Source of the DNA: Amycolatopsis echigonensis | GTDB taxonomy: Bacteria; Actinomycetota; Actinomycetes; Mycobacteriales; Pseudonocardiaceae | Reading direction: 5' to 3' | NCBI RefSeq assembly: GCF_014174495.1 | Contig: NZ_JACJHR010000073.1 | Location: forward strand, 1 to 46,756 | DNA: 46,756 nt | Part shown: piece after piece, positions 1 to 7,837 of the stretch | How the letters are laid out: each line of letters opens with the position of its first letter | Numbering within the stretch: the stretch's first letter is position 1 | Program-made: the position numbers and the translations under genes | The notes under the pieces: model-generated | Database searches by the model: none | Told to the model about the DNA's origin: nothing | The model's input: only the letters and a program-made list of their open reading frames with translations

Positions 1-113
1 CACCATGTCGTGGAACCGCACATTCGGTGCCGTCGGTGCACCGCCACTGTCCTGTGTGGACGACCGGAAAAACCGTGCGGTGATTCGCGGCGGGCTGGGT
101 AGAGTGCGCGGGC

Positions 114-1733
114 ATGGGCCATGTGGAAGCCGCGCATCTGCGCTACGTGCTGCCCGACGGGCGTCCGCTGCTCGGCGACGTCTCGTTCCGGGTCGGCGAG
201 GGCGCGGTCGTGGCGCTGGTCGGCCCTAACGGCGCGGGCAAAACCACGTTGCTGCGGCTGTTGTCGGGAGAGCTGAAGCCGGACGAGGGCGCGGTCACGG
301 TGTCCGGCGGGCTGGGCGTGATGGCGCAGTTCGTCGGATCGGTGCGCGACGAACGCACGGTGCTAGACCTGCTGGTTTCCGTTGCCCCGCAACGGGTTCG
401 CGAGGCCGCCAGGGCGGTCGACGCGGCCGAGGAGCGGATGCTGGAGGTCGACGACGAGGCCGCGCAGATGCGGTACGCGCAGGCGCTCAGCGACTGGGCC
501 GAAGCACGCGGGTACGAGTTCGAGACCACCTGGGACATGTGCACGACCGAGGCGCTCGGCGTGCCGTTCGACCGCGCGCGCTGGCGGCTCGTGCGCACGC
601 TCAGCGGCGGCGAGCAGAAACGCCTGGTGCTGGAAGCGTTGCTGCGCGGGCCGGACGAGGTGCTGCTCCTGGACGAGCCGGACAACTATCTCGACGTCCC
701 CGGCAAACGCTGGCTCGAAGCCCGGCTGAAGGAAACCCGCAAAACCGTCCTGTTCGTGTCGCACGACCGCGAACTGCTCGCGCGAGCGGCGGACAAGATC
801 GTGAGCGTCGAGCCGGGCGGCGACGGCGCGGACGCCTGGGTGCACGGCGGCGGTTTCAGCACGTATCACGAAGCGCGCCAGGAACGGTTCGCCCGCTACG
901 ACGAGTTGCGCCGCCGCTGGGACGAGAAGCACGCCCAGCTCAAGCGGCTGGTCCGGGACATGCAGCAGTACGCCGCGCGCAGCGACGAGATGGCGTCGCG
1001 GTACAAGGCGGCGCAGACCCGGCTGCGGAAGTTCGAGGAGGCCGGTCCCCCGCCGGAACCGCCGCGCCCGCAGGACATCCGGATGCGGCTGCGCGGCGGC
1101 CGCACCGGCGTGCGCGCGGTGACCTGCGCGAATCTGGAGCTGACCGGGCTGATGAAGCCGTTCTCGCTGGAGATCTTCTTCGGCGAGCGCGTCGCGGTGC
1201 TCGGCTCGAACGGCTCCGGGAAGTCGCATTTCCTGCGGCTGCTCGCGGGCGGCGATGTCGCGCACACCGGCGAGTGGAAGACCGGCGCGCGAGTGGTGCC
1301 CGGCCATTTCGCGCAAACACATGCCCGCCCGGAACTCGCCGGCCGCACGCTGGTCGACGTGCTGTGGACGGAACACGCGGCCGATCGCGGCGCGGCGATG
1401 GCCGCGTTGCGCCGGTACGAGCTGCACCGCCAGGGAGAGCAGGCGTTCGACCGGTTGTCCGGCGGGCAGCAGGCGCGGTTCCAGATCCTGTTGCTGGAAC
1501 TGGCCGGAACCACCGCGCTGCTGCTGGACGAACCGACCGACAACCTCGACCTGGAATCGGCCGAGGCGCTGCAGGACGCGCTGGAGTCGTACGAAGGCAC
1601 GGTGCTCGCGGTCACGCACGACCGCTGGTTCGCGCGCTCGTTCGACCGCTACCTGGTCTTCGGCTCGGACGGCGTGGTGCGCGAGACCCCGGAGCCGGTC
1701 TGGGACGAGCGCCGGGTGGAGCGAGTGCGCTAA
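114..1733 (+). CDS. ABC-F family ATP-binding protein
   Basis: Soluble twin-ATPase of the ABC-F type, with two nucleotide-binding domains and no membrane segments. Domain 1 has Walker A GPNGAGKT (residues 37-44), signature LSGGEQKR (about 163) and Walker B ending LLLDEPDNYLD (about 185-195). Domain 2 has GSNGSGKS (about 363), LSGGQQAR (about 449) and LLLDEPTDNLD (about 470). A charged linker of about 80 residues separates them, as in ABC-F proteins that act on the ribosome. Members either protect ribosomes from antibiotics or act in translation. The sequence alone does not say which, and nothing nearby is an obvious antibiotic cluster. The 539-residue length is normal. The ATG at 114 begins directly with the first domain. 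The 3' end overlaps the convergent gene by 4 bp. Confidence 0.95.
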   Translation: MGHVEAAHLRYVLPDGRPLLGDVSFRVGEGAVVALVGPNGAGKTTLLRLLSGELKPDEGAVTVSGGLGVMAQFVGSVRDERTVLDLLVSVAPQRVREAARAVDAAEERMLEVDDEAAQMRYAQALSDWAEARGYEFETTWDMCTTEALGVPFDRARWRLVRTLSGGEQKRLVLEALLRGPDEVLLLDEPDNYLDVPGKRWLEARLKETRKTVLFVSHDRELLARAADKIVSVEPGGDGADAWVHGGGFSTYHEARQERFARYDELRRRWDEKHAQLKRLVRDMQQYAARSDEMASRYKAAQTRLRKFEEAGPPPEPPRPQDIRMRLRGGRTGVRAVTCANLELTGLMKPFSLEIFFGERVAVLGSNGSGKSHFLRLLAGGDVAHTGEWKTGARVVPGHFAQTHARPELAGRTLVDVLWTEHAADRGAAMAALRRYELHRQGEQAFDRLSGGQQARFQILLLELAGTTALLLDEPTDNLDLESAEALQDALESYEGTVLAVTHDRWFARSFDRYLVFGSDGVVRETPEPVWDERRVERVR

Positions 1734-2236
1734 CCCTTGCGCAGCAAGGCATCGAGCTCACGCACCAACTCCCCTACCCGGCCGCGACCGTCCGGTGCCA
1801 TCGGATACCGCGACAACACCCGGACCACCACCGGATCGGCAACGGGGCGTGGAGCCGCCAACCCCGCCAGCTCGAACGCGTACGCCGCGTGCCCGGCCGA
1901 ACCGAGGATGTGCCAGACCTGCGTCGCCTTCGCCAACGGATGCAGAAACGCCGCACCGGCAGCAGCCACAGCGGCCCGCGCGGCCTCGCTCGCCGCGGCC
2001 TGAGCGGCGTCGCGGGTTTCCTGATACGCCCGCTGCGCCGCCCACGCACGGTCGCGGATCGCCTTGCTGCGCTGAGCCCCTTCGGCAAACGCGCGAGCCG
2101 CCTCGATCGCGTCGTGCGGACGGCGATCGTCCGGACGGGCTCGTTCGAAGATCGGCAGCGCGGGCTCCGCACAGGCCACCGCGTAGGCCGTGACGGCGCG
2201 GAGCTCCGACCGGCCGAGTTCGATCTTCTCGGTCAT
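1730..2236 (-). CDS. Imm-5-like putative immunity protein
   Basis: Small cytosolic, Ala-rich helical protein of about 168 residues. The core 'LRAVTAYAVACAEPALPIF' followed by 'ARPDDRRPHDAIEAARAFA' and 'RDRAWAAQRAYQETRDAA' matches my memory of actinobacterial proteins annotated as putative immunity protein / Imm-5-like domain. I chose the internal ATG at 2236, giving MTEKIELG, because the extra 43 residues of the longer frame run through the divergent promoter and do not resemble the family. No toxin gene is adjacent, so an immunity role is only inferred from family name. The stop codon overlaps that of the convergent ABC-F gene. Confidence 0.8.
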   Translation of the reverse strand: MTEKIELGRSELRAVTAYAVACAEPALPIFERARPDDRRPHDAIEAARAFAEGAQRSKAIRDRAWAAQRAYQETRDAAQAAASEAARAAVAAAGAAFLHPLAKATQVWHILGSAGHAAYAFELAGLAAPRPVADPVVVRVLSRYPMAPDGRGRVGELVRELDALLRKG

Positions 2237-2240
2237 GTGC

Positions 2241-2277
2241 TTGAACTGTATCGTTGAACCGCCGGTTGGCAGTTCAA
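2241..2277. promoter_or_regulatory. Inverted repeat in divergent promoter region
   Basis: TTGAACTG (2241-2248) and CAGTTCAA (2270-2277) form perfect 8-bp arms 21 nt apart. A third TTGAAC lies between them at 2254-2259. The repeats sit just upstream of the Imm-5-like start on one side and the J-domain-like gene on the other. An operator or overlapping promoter elements are possible; no regulator is encoded next to it. Confidence 0.4.
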
Positions 2278-2330
2278 CGCGGCTTCCAGCAGGAACCTCG
2301 AGCGAAACCCTCAACCGGGGAAGGACGGCG

Positions 2331-2603
2331 GTGGACGAGCGGAGGGCGTGGTCCGAAGCCGACAAGGCGGCCTACCGCCGGTTCGTGCGCACCCACCATC
2401 CGGACGTCGGCGGCGACCCGGACCAGTTCGCCGCCGGGCTCCGCGAGTTCCGGCGCGGCCCGCGAAACGAAATCGCCGCGGGGACCGAACCGGCCCCACG
2501 CGGCGAATCCTTGGTGTTCGTGCGCCGGAGCCGAGGAGTGCCCCGGCTCCTCGCGGCCCTGGCCGCGCGCAGGCGGCGGAAGCGGAATCCGCGCGTGCGC
2601 TAG
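2331..2603 (+). CDS. Small J-domain-like protein
   Basis: About 90-residue protein starting at a GTG preceded by GGGGAAGGA (2317-2325). It contains 'AYRRFVRTHHPDVGGDPDQF', which has the helix II-HPD-GGD pattern of DnaJ J-domains. Helix I is shortened, and the usual helix III/IV is followed only by an Arg-rich tail (RRRRKRNPRVR). The HPD tripeptide is the part that stimulates Hsp70 ATPase, so a co-chaperone-like contact is possible. No zinc finger or substrate-binding domain follows. The longer frame from 2190 overlaps the divergent gene and is unlikely. It is convergent with the YeiH gene, 4 bp away. Confidence 0.7.
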   Translation: MDERRAWSEADKAAYRRFVRTHHPDVGGDPDQFAAGLREFRRGPRNEIAAGTEPAPRGESLVFVRRSRGVPRLLAALAARRRRKRNPRVR

Positions 2604-2607
2604 CGCG

Positions 2608-3660
2608 TCACATCCCGCCGGTCAGCGCCTGCAGCCCGAGGCTCGACGCGGCGACCGCGATCCACAGAATGGCCCCCATCAGCAGCGGCCGATGTCCCGC
2701 CTTGCGCAGGTCGGACGGCTTGAGCGCCAGGCCGATCCCGGCGAGCGCCATGGTGATCAGGAAGGTGCCGAGCGTCGACAGCGGCGCGTGCCACGCCGCC
2801 GGGATCCAGCCCGCGCTTTCCACCGTGGCGGCGGCCAGGAAGCCGATCAGGAACGGCGGCACCAGCCGGTGCCAAGGCATGGCGCGCAACGAAACCCGGC
2901 CGCCGGCCTGCTTGCGCGCGGCGAGCACGGCCAGGAACAGCACGATCGGAATCAGCGTGAGCGTACGGGTGAGCTTCACGACGAGGCCGTACGCGCCGGC
3001 GTCGCCGCCATACGCGTAAGAAGCCGCGACGACGGAAGACGTGTCGTTCACCGCGGTTCCGGCCCACAGGCCGAAGGCGTGCGGCGACATCCCGAGCGCG
3101 TGCCCGAGCGGCGGGAAAAGCAGCACCGCGGCGATGTTGAAGGTGAAGATCGTGCCGAGCGCGTAAGCGATATTGGCTTCCTTCGGCTTCAGCACCGCGC
3201 TGGTCGCCGCGATCGCGGACGCACCGCAAATGCCGGTGCCGACGCCGATCAGCGTCTGGGTTTCCCCGCGGACGCCGAGCAGCCGGCCGAGCACCCACGC
3301 GCCGCCGAGCGCGACCGCGAGCGTGCCGAGCATCACCGGAAGCGACTGCCCGCCGACGTGCACCACCTGCTGGATCGACAGCCCGGTGCCCAGCACGACG
3401 ATCGACAGCTGGAGCACCGGCCGAGACGCGATGGCGTAGCCCGGGCTGAACCGCCAGCCGCGCAGCCCCGGCACGACCGCGCCGGCGACCGCGCCGAGCA
3501 GGATCGCGAGCACCGGTCCGCCGACCACCGGAACGAGCTTGCCGCCCGCCGTCGCGACCGCCGCGACCAGCAGCGCGACCGCGAGACCCGGCACCGGACG
3601 GGCGAGCTTGGCCCGCCATTCCGCCGTCGCGCGCGTCGCTCCCAGCGCCGCGCCGGTCAC
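2608..3660 (-). CDS. YeiH/UPF0324 family putative sulfate exporter
   Basis: Integral membrane protein of about 350 residues with roughly ten hydrophobic segments. Family signatures visible are 'GLSIQQVVHVGGQSLPVML', 'GVGTGICGASAIAATSAVLK' and 'FPPLGHALGMSPHAFGLWAG', typical of the YeiH (Cons_hypoth698) family annotated as putative sulfate exporters. Actual substrate is unproven. I chose the GTG at 3660, because CAGGAG lies 8 nt upstream of it. The longer frame would translate the operator region. It is divergent from a GntR/UTRA regulator and probably controlled by it through the palindromes at 3696-3731. Confidence 0.9.
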   Translation of the reverse strand: MTGAALGATRATAEWRAKLARPVPGLAVALLVAAVATAGGKLVPVVGGPVLAILLGAVAGAVVPGLRGWRFSPGYAIASRPVLQLSIVVLGTGLSIQQVVHVGGQSLPVMLGTLAVALGGAWVLGRLLGVRGETQTLIGVGTGICGASAIAATSAVLKPKEANIAYALGTIFTFNIAAVLLFPPLGHALGMSPHAFGLWAGTAVNDTSSVVAASYAYGGDAGAYGLVVKLTRTLTLIPIVLFLAVLAARKQAGGRVSLRAMPWHRLVPPFLIGFLAAATVESAGWIPAAWHAPLSTLGTFLITMALAGIGLALKPSDLRKAGHRPLLMGAILWIAVAASSLGLQALTGGM

Positions 3661-3695
3661 CGGTTCACTCCTGTGCGCACTCTGGCCTCCTCGGT

Positions 3696-3731
3696 AATGT
3701 ACGTACATTTAATCTAAGAGCTGTCCGTACA
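3696..3731. promoter_or_regulatory. Twin GntR-type operators
   Basis: A perfect 14-bp palindrome AATGTACGTACATT lies at 3696-3709. A second copy of its core, TGTCCGTACA (3722-3731), has one mismatch and is centred 24 bp away. Both lie between the YeiH gene and the GntR/UTRA gene. The spacing of about two helical turns and the position suggest autoregulation and co-control of the exporter. This is inferred from layout. Confidence 0.65.
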
Positions 3732-3756
3732 TTTGGCAAGAGGTACTGTTCCCGGC

Positions 3757-4533
3757 ATGGGCGAGGCAGAGCTGGTGCGCACCGGCGGACAGCCCCTGTG
3801 GCGGCAGTTGCAGCAGCGGCTCCTGGTGCGCATCCGCGCCGGGGAATTCGACAGCGCGTTCCCCGGGGAGCTCGCCCTCGCCGACGAATACAGCGTCAGC
3901 AGGCAGACCGTCCGGCAGGCGCTGCGGGAACTGCGCGCGGACGGCACCCTCATCGCCGAACGCGGACGCCAGCCCCGCGTCGCCGCGGCGGCCGAGATCC
4001 AGCAGCCGCTCGGCGCGCTCTACAGCCTCTTCGCCGCGGTCGAGGAAGCCGGGCTCGACCAGCACAGCGTCGTGCGCAGGCTCGACATCCGCGCGGACGC
4101 GGTGGTCGCCGAACGCCTATCGCTGGAGGGCTCCACTCCCCTGCTGTACTTGGAACGCTTGCGGCTGGCCGGAAACGACCCGCTGGCCGTCGACCGGGTG
4201 TGGCTGCCCGCCGACCTCGCCCGGCCGCTGCTGGACGCGGATTTCCAGCACACCAGCCTGTACGGCGAACTCCACCGCCGCACCGGCGTCCGGCTCGACC
4301 ACGGCGAGGAGCAGATCCGCGCCGTCGTGCCGACGCGAGCCGAACGCACCCTGCTGGGCTGCGGCGAGACTGTGGGCGCGTTCTCCATCGGACGCCTCGG
4401 CACCAGCGCGGGCAAACGCATCGAATGGCGGCACACGCTGGTCCGCGGCGACCGGTTCGCGCTGACGGCGGAGTTCTCCGGGCGCACCGGGTACCGCTTG
4501 GTCACGACGGGGGCACTGGCCGGAACCCGCTGA
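3757..4533 (+). CDS. GntR family regulator, HutC/UTRA type
   Basis: DNA-binding regulator of 258 residues. The N-terminal winged helix has 'PLWRQLQQRLLVRIRAGEF', then 'LADEYSVSRQTVRQALREL' and 'GTLIAERGRQPRV'. The remainder is the UTRA ligand-binding fold ('LLYLERLRLAGNDPLAVDR' ... 'LYGELHRRTGVRLDHGEEQI'). Ligand is unknown; UTRA domains usually sense small metabolites. I chose the ATG at 3757 (AGAGG upstream at 3739) over the TTG at 3733, which would overlap the second operator. It is divergent from the YeiH exporter, its likely target. Confidence 0.93.
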   Translation: MGEAELVRTGGQPLWRQLQQRLLVRIRAGEFDSAFPGELALADEYSVSRQTVRQALRELRADGTLIAERGRQPRVAAAAEIQQPLGALYSLFAAVEEAGLDQHSVVRRLDIRADAVVAERLSLEGSTPLLYLERLRLAGNDPLAVDRVWLPADLARPLLDADFQHTSLYGELHRRTGVRLDHGEEQIRAVVPTRAERTLLGCGETVGAFSIGRLGTSAGKRIEWRHTLVRGDRFALTAEFSGRTGYRLVTTGALAGTR

Positions 4534-4551
4534 CCCGGACGCGCCGAGACC

Positions 4552-4606
4552 GGCCTCAACCAGCCATGAGGATCACTCTGGGTTCCCCGCACTGGCTGCG
4601 GAGGCC
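4552..4606 (+). terminator. Possible terminator hairpin after GntR gene
   Basis: GGCCTC (4552-4557) and CAGCC (4561-4565) pair with GGCTG (4594-4598) and GAGGCC (4601-4606), leaving a small internal loop and a large apical loop. There is no T-run. The rest of 4534-4769 holds no gene I can support. Confidence 0.3.
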
Positions 4607-4769
4607 GTGAGGTGCCCCTTCACGAACGCAGATTTCCGATGCCGGGGAGTGTCGGTGCCGAGGCGCGGCCGCCGAGGTCGAAGGACGGTCGCGGGTCCGG
4701 ACTGGCTGAGCGGGCCAGCCCTGGTGACCGGGCGCGGGAGTCCGGGAGGATCGAGCAGGGCCGGTCGAG

Positions 4770-5561
4770 TCAGCCGATCCGGATCCCCGCCAGCTGCGTG
4801 CCCTGCGCGACCAGCGTCCCGGCGCTGTCCCATACGTGGCAGGACTCGTCGACCCGCCCGTCGCCGATCAGGTGGGCGCGGTGCAGCACCCGCACCGGTC
4901 CGGGAGCCGGGTGGGCCCGGACGTAGGCGGTCAATTCCAGCGTCGGAACCCAGCCGGACGGCGCGACGTCGAGGGTCGCCGGAGGAAGGGCGTCGACCGC
5001 GAACAGCAGGCTGACCGGGTCGAACGGCTCATCGCCGGGCAGCGCCAGCAGGGCGCGCAGTTCGCCGCGGCCGCTGGGTCCGTCGGCGAGCGGACGGTCG
5101 AACCGCACGTCGATTTCGTCGCGGATCGCGATCGGGATGCCCGACGTCAGCACGGCCGGGCCCCACGGCTCGTCCGCGAACGGCCCGAATTCCGGCCGCG
5201 GCACGCCGTCCTGCCAGAACGGCTCGGCCTCGCCGAGGACGCCCAGCGTCAAGAGGGCTTCGACCTGCGGCACGCCGTCCTTGAGCAGCCGTCCGCGCAG
5301 CTGCGTCGCGGACCGGCCGGTGCGCAGCACCTCGACCTCGATCTCCGCCGGACCCGGCTCGGGCGAGCGGAGGTAGTGCGCGCTGGCGGCGAGCACGTCC
5401 GGATGCCCGGAAACGACGGTCGCCGCGCGGGCGACGGTGGCCAGCAGATAACCGCCGTTCGGGCGGCCGCCGATGGTCCACGCCGGGCTGAGGTCGACGC
5501 TGAACTCGGTGTCCGAACGCTGCTTGACCGCCGACACCGCGGCGAAGGTCGTCGTGCTCAC
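4770..5561 (-). CDS. Acyl-CoA thioesterase-like, double hot-dog protein
   Basis: A 263-residue cytosolic protein with the layout of actinobacterial thioesterase family (TesB-like) proteins. The N-terminal half has 'AWTIGGRPNGGYLLATVARA', then 'ASAHYLRSPEPGPAEIEVEV' and 'GRSATQLRGRLLKDGVPQVE'. The second hot-dog half ends 'YVRAHPAPGPVRVLHRAHLI' and 'ESCHVWDSAGTLVAQGTQLA'. Expected role is hydrolysis of acyl-CoA thioesters; chain length cannot be read from sequence. It starts at a GTG with GGAGGG upstream, is monocistronic, and is divergent from the DGPF gene. Confidence 0.88.
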   Translation of the reverse strand: MSTTTFAAVSAVKQRSDTEFSVDLSPAWTIGGRPNGGYLLATVARAATVVSGHPDVLAASAHYLRSPEPGPAEIEVEVLRTGRSATQLRGRLLKDGVPQVEALLTLGVLGEAEPFWQDGVPRPEFGPFADEPWGPAVLTSGIPIAIRDEIDVRFDRPLADGPSGRGELRALLALPGDEPFDPVSLLFAVDALPPATLDVAPSGWVPTLELTAYVRAHPAPGPVRVLHRAHLIGDGRVDESCHVWDSAGTLVAQGTQLAGIRIG

Positions 5562-5678
5562 GGTCCCTCCAGGTGGGTTGCTTTCCGCAACCTACCTGCT
5601 AGACCATCCGGTCGTCCTGGGCAGTGAGACCCACGCCACCCGTTCCGCGAAATTCCCCGGCAAGATGTCCGCGGTGCG

Positions 5679-5707
5679 TGTCGAGGACGGCGCGCGGGTT
5701 CCGTTCC
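5679..5707 (+). promoter_or_regulatory. Candidate ECF42-type promoter for DGPF gene
   Basis: TGTCGA at 5679-5684 is followed after 17 nt by CGTTCC (5702-5707), about 50 bp before the DGPF start. From memory, ECF42 sigma factors studied in Streptomyces recognise TGTCGA at -35 and a short CGA/CGT-type -10 upstream of DGPF genes. The match is exact at -35 and partial at -10. It would make this module self-activating. Confidence 0.45.
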
Positions 5708-5756
5708 CTTGGCGAGCCCACCCGGAAGCGGCGGGCCGGACACTGGAGGAAACGCT

Positions 5757-6155
5757 ATGCCGAAGTACATGCTCCTGCAGACCTACGCCCAGGGCGAAGG
5801 CTGCGACGTCCCGTTGCCGGAGTGGGCCCCGGAGGACATCCGCGCGCACATCCAGTTCCAGCACGTGCTCAACGCCGAGCTCACCGAAGCCGGGGAACTC
5901 GTCGAGGCGGAAGGGCTCGCCGGACCGGAAGCGGCGAAGACCGTGGTCGCGGACGGCAAGGGCGGGGCGGTCGTCACCGACGGACCCTTCCCGGAGGGCA
6001 AGGAACTGCTGGCCGGATACCGCGTAGTGGACGTCGAATCGGAGGCGCGGGCGCTGGAGATCGCGACCCGGGTCTCGGCCGCGCCCGGTCCGGAGGGCGC
6101 GCCGCTGCGGGTGCCGATCGAAGTGCGCCAGGTCATGAGCGCGCCGGAGGTGTGA
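5757..6155 (+). CDS. YCII-related DGPF protein
   Basis: A 132-residue protein of the YCII/DGPF family, named for the motif seen here as 'VVTDGPFPEGKELLAGYRV'. It begins MPKYMLLQ, typical of the family. No enzymatic activity is established for DGPF proteins; they are the conserved partners and targets of ECF42 sigma factors. The ATG at 5757 has GGAGGA directly upstream at 5745-5750. The stop codon overlaps the sigma-factor ATG (TGATG at 6153-6157), so the two are translationally coupled. The second DGPF copy lies at 39850. Confidence 0.93.
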   Translation: MPKYMLLQTYAQGEGCDVPLPEWAPEDIRAHIQFQHVLNAELTEAGELVEAEGLAGPEAAKTVVADGKGGAVVTDGPFPEGKELLAGYRVVDVESEARALEIATRVSAAPGPEGAPLRVPIEVRQVMSAPEV

Positions 6156-7390
6156 TGACGGAGGTTGAGGACCTGGTGCGCACGCTCGCGCCCCAGGTCC
6201 TGGCCGTGCTCGTGCGCCGGTCCGGCGATTTCGGCGCGGCCGAGGACGCGACGCAGGAAGCCCTTCTCGCGGCCGTGCGGCACTGGCCTGCCGAGGGGAT
6301 CCCGGAGAACCCGCGCGGCTGGCTGCTGCAGACCGCCAGCCGCCGGATCATCGACAGCTTCCGCAGCGACCAGGCTCGGCGGCGGCGCGAGGACGCCGTC
6401 GCCGCCGAGCCGCACGGCGCCGAGGTGCCGGACCGGGACGACACGCTGACGCTGTTGTTCCTGTGCGCGCACCCGTCGCTGACCTCGGCGTCGGCGATCG
6501 CGCTGACGTTGCGGGCGGTCGGCGGGCTGACGACCGCGGAGATCGCCAGCGCGTTCCTCGTGCCGGAAACCACGATGGCGCAACGGATCAGCCGGGCGAA
6601 GGCGAAAATCAAGAAGTCCGGCCTGCCGTTCCGGATGCCCGCCGCGGACGAGCGGCAGGCGCGGCTGCGGTCCGTGCTGCACGTGCTGTACTTGGTGTTC
6701 AACGAGGGATACACGAGCAGCGGGGGCCCCAGCCTGCACCGGACCGAACTGTCCGCCGAGGCGATCCGCCTGGCCCGGCTGCTGCACGCCGCGCTCCCGG
6801 ACGACGGGGAGGCGACCGGCTTGCTCGCGCTGATGCTGCTCACCGACGCCCGCCGCCCGGCCCGCACCGGCCCGGACGGCGAGCTCATCCCGCTCGCCGA
6901 TCAGGACCGGGCGCGATGGGACCGTTCGCTGATCCGGGAAGGAGTCGCGCTGATCACCGACGCGCTGACCCGCGATGGCCTCGGCGAATACCGCCTGCAA
7001 GCCGCGATCGCCGCGACGCATGACATCGCACTGCGGGCCGAAGACACGGATTGGCCGCGTGTGCTCACGCTGTACACGCGGCTCGAGGCGCTCACCGGCA
7101 ACCCGGTCGTCGCGCTCAATCGCGCGATCGCGACGGCAATGGTGCACGGGCCGGACGCCGGGCTCGCGATGCTCGCCGGACTCGACGACCGGCTCCCCGA
7201 CCACCACCGCCTCGCCGCCGCCCGCGCGCATCTGCTGGAACTGGCCGGCGAACGAGAGGAAGCCGTCCGCCACTACACCGCGGCCGCCGCGCGCACCGGA
7301 AACACCGCCGAGCAGCGCTATCTGACGCTGCGCGCGGCCCGGCTCCGCACTGGCCATTCCACAAGCCGCTCGCCGATCGGCACCGAGTAG
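6155..7390 (+). CDS. ECF42-type RNA polymerase sigma factor (module 1)
   Basis: A 411-residue ECF sigma factor, twice the length of simple ECFs. Region 2 is 'SGDFGAAEDATQEALLAAVR' with 'NPRGWLLQTASRRIIDSFRS'. Region 4 is 'LTTAEIASAFLVPETTMAQR' with 'ISRAKAKIKKSG'. The C-terminal 220 residues form a helical TPR-like extension ('ALNRAIATAMVHGPDAGLAM', 'DHHRLAAARAHLLELAGERE'), which is the hallmark of ECF42. No anti-sigma factor gene is adjacent, as expected for the group, where the extension is thought to modulate activity. GGAGG lies at 6146-6150. It is coupled to the DGPF gene upstream, its probable target. Confidence 0.93.
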   Translation: MTEVEDLVRTLAPQVLAVLVRRSGDFGAAEDATQEALLAAVRHWPAEGIPENPRGWLLQTASRRIIDSFRSDQARRRREDAVAAEPHGAEVPDRDDTLTLLFLCAHPSLTSASAIALTLRAVGGLTTAEIASAFLVPETTMAQRISRAKAKIKKSGLPFRMPAADERQARLRSVLHVLYLVFNEGYTSSGGPSLHRTELSAEAIRLARLLHAALPDDGEATGLLALMLLTDARRPARTGPDGELIPLADQDRARWDRSLIREGVALITDALTRDGLGEYRLQAAIAATHDIALRAEDTDWPRVLTLYTRLEALTGNPVVALNRAIATAMVHGPDAGLAMLAGLDDRLPDHHRLAAARAHLLELAGEREEAVRHYTAAAARTGNTAEQRYLTLRAARLRTGHSTSRSPIGTE

Positions 7391-7420
7391 TATCAGGACA
7401 CTTCACGAGCGGAGCGCACC

Positions 7421-7813
7421 ATGGCGAGCATCGAAGACGCCCGTCGCCGGACCGGGTACGACGTCACCGAGGCGACTGTCGACGACGTGCTGTCCGCCCT
7501 CCGCTCCGCCGAACCGCCGACGCCGGGCACCGGGATCGTGTGGTGGCTGTACGCGGGCCGCAAGCCGCGGACGCCGTACCTGGTCGCCGGGTTGCGCGGC
7601 GCGCGAGGAAGCCTGGCGTGGCACGAAAACGGCGAGACCTTCCTGCCCGCGGACGGCGTGGGCGAGGAGCCGGTCGACTACTTCAGTCTTCAGGGCGCGC
7701 ACTTCCCGCAGCCCTCCGGGAGCGAGGTCTCCGCCGAGGAAGTGCTGCGCGCGGTCCGGGAACTGTGCGAATCCCGGACGCGACCCGCCTGCGTTTCCTG
7801 GAAGCCCGCCTAG
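7421..7813 (+). CDS. Imm1-like immunity protein
   Basis: A 130-residue soluble protein. The C-terminal pattern 'DYFSLQGAHFPQPSGSEVS', then 'EEVLRAVRELCESRTRPACV' and SWKP, resembles the end of Imm1-family immunity proteins, in which an aromatic/hydrophobic strand precedes SEV and a helix leads to a W. The middle 'GIVWWLYAGRKPRTPYLVAG' is a likely beta hairpin. No deaminase-like or other toxin gene is adjacent, so it is an orphan if the family assignment is right. It starts 30 bp after the sigma-factor gene and could be co-transcribed. Confidence 0.7.
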   Translation: MASIEDARRRTGYDVTEATVDDVLSALRSAEPPTPGTGIVWWLYAGRKPRTPYLVAGLRGARGSLAWHENGETFLPADGVGEEPVDYFSLQGAHFPQPSGSEVSAEEVLRAVRELCESRTRPACVSWKPA

Positions 7814-7837
7814 CTCGTGTCCACATCGGACTGTTCG

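Noticed and set aside
363..1619. Long antisense frame over the ABC-F gene
   Set aside because: Mirrors third-position GC bias of the real gene and has no recognisable domain.
2190..2330. N-terminal extension of the J-domain-like protein
   Set aside because: It would overlap the divergent Imm-5-like start and the inverted repeat; the GTG at 2331 has a good ribosome-binding site.
4607..5014. Small forward genes between GntR and thioesterase
   Set aside because: Arg/Pro/Gly-rich, overlapping the thioesterase 3' end, no ribosome-binding site or family.
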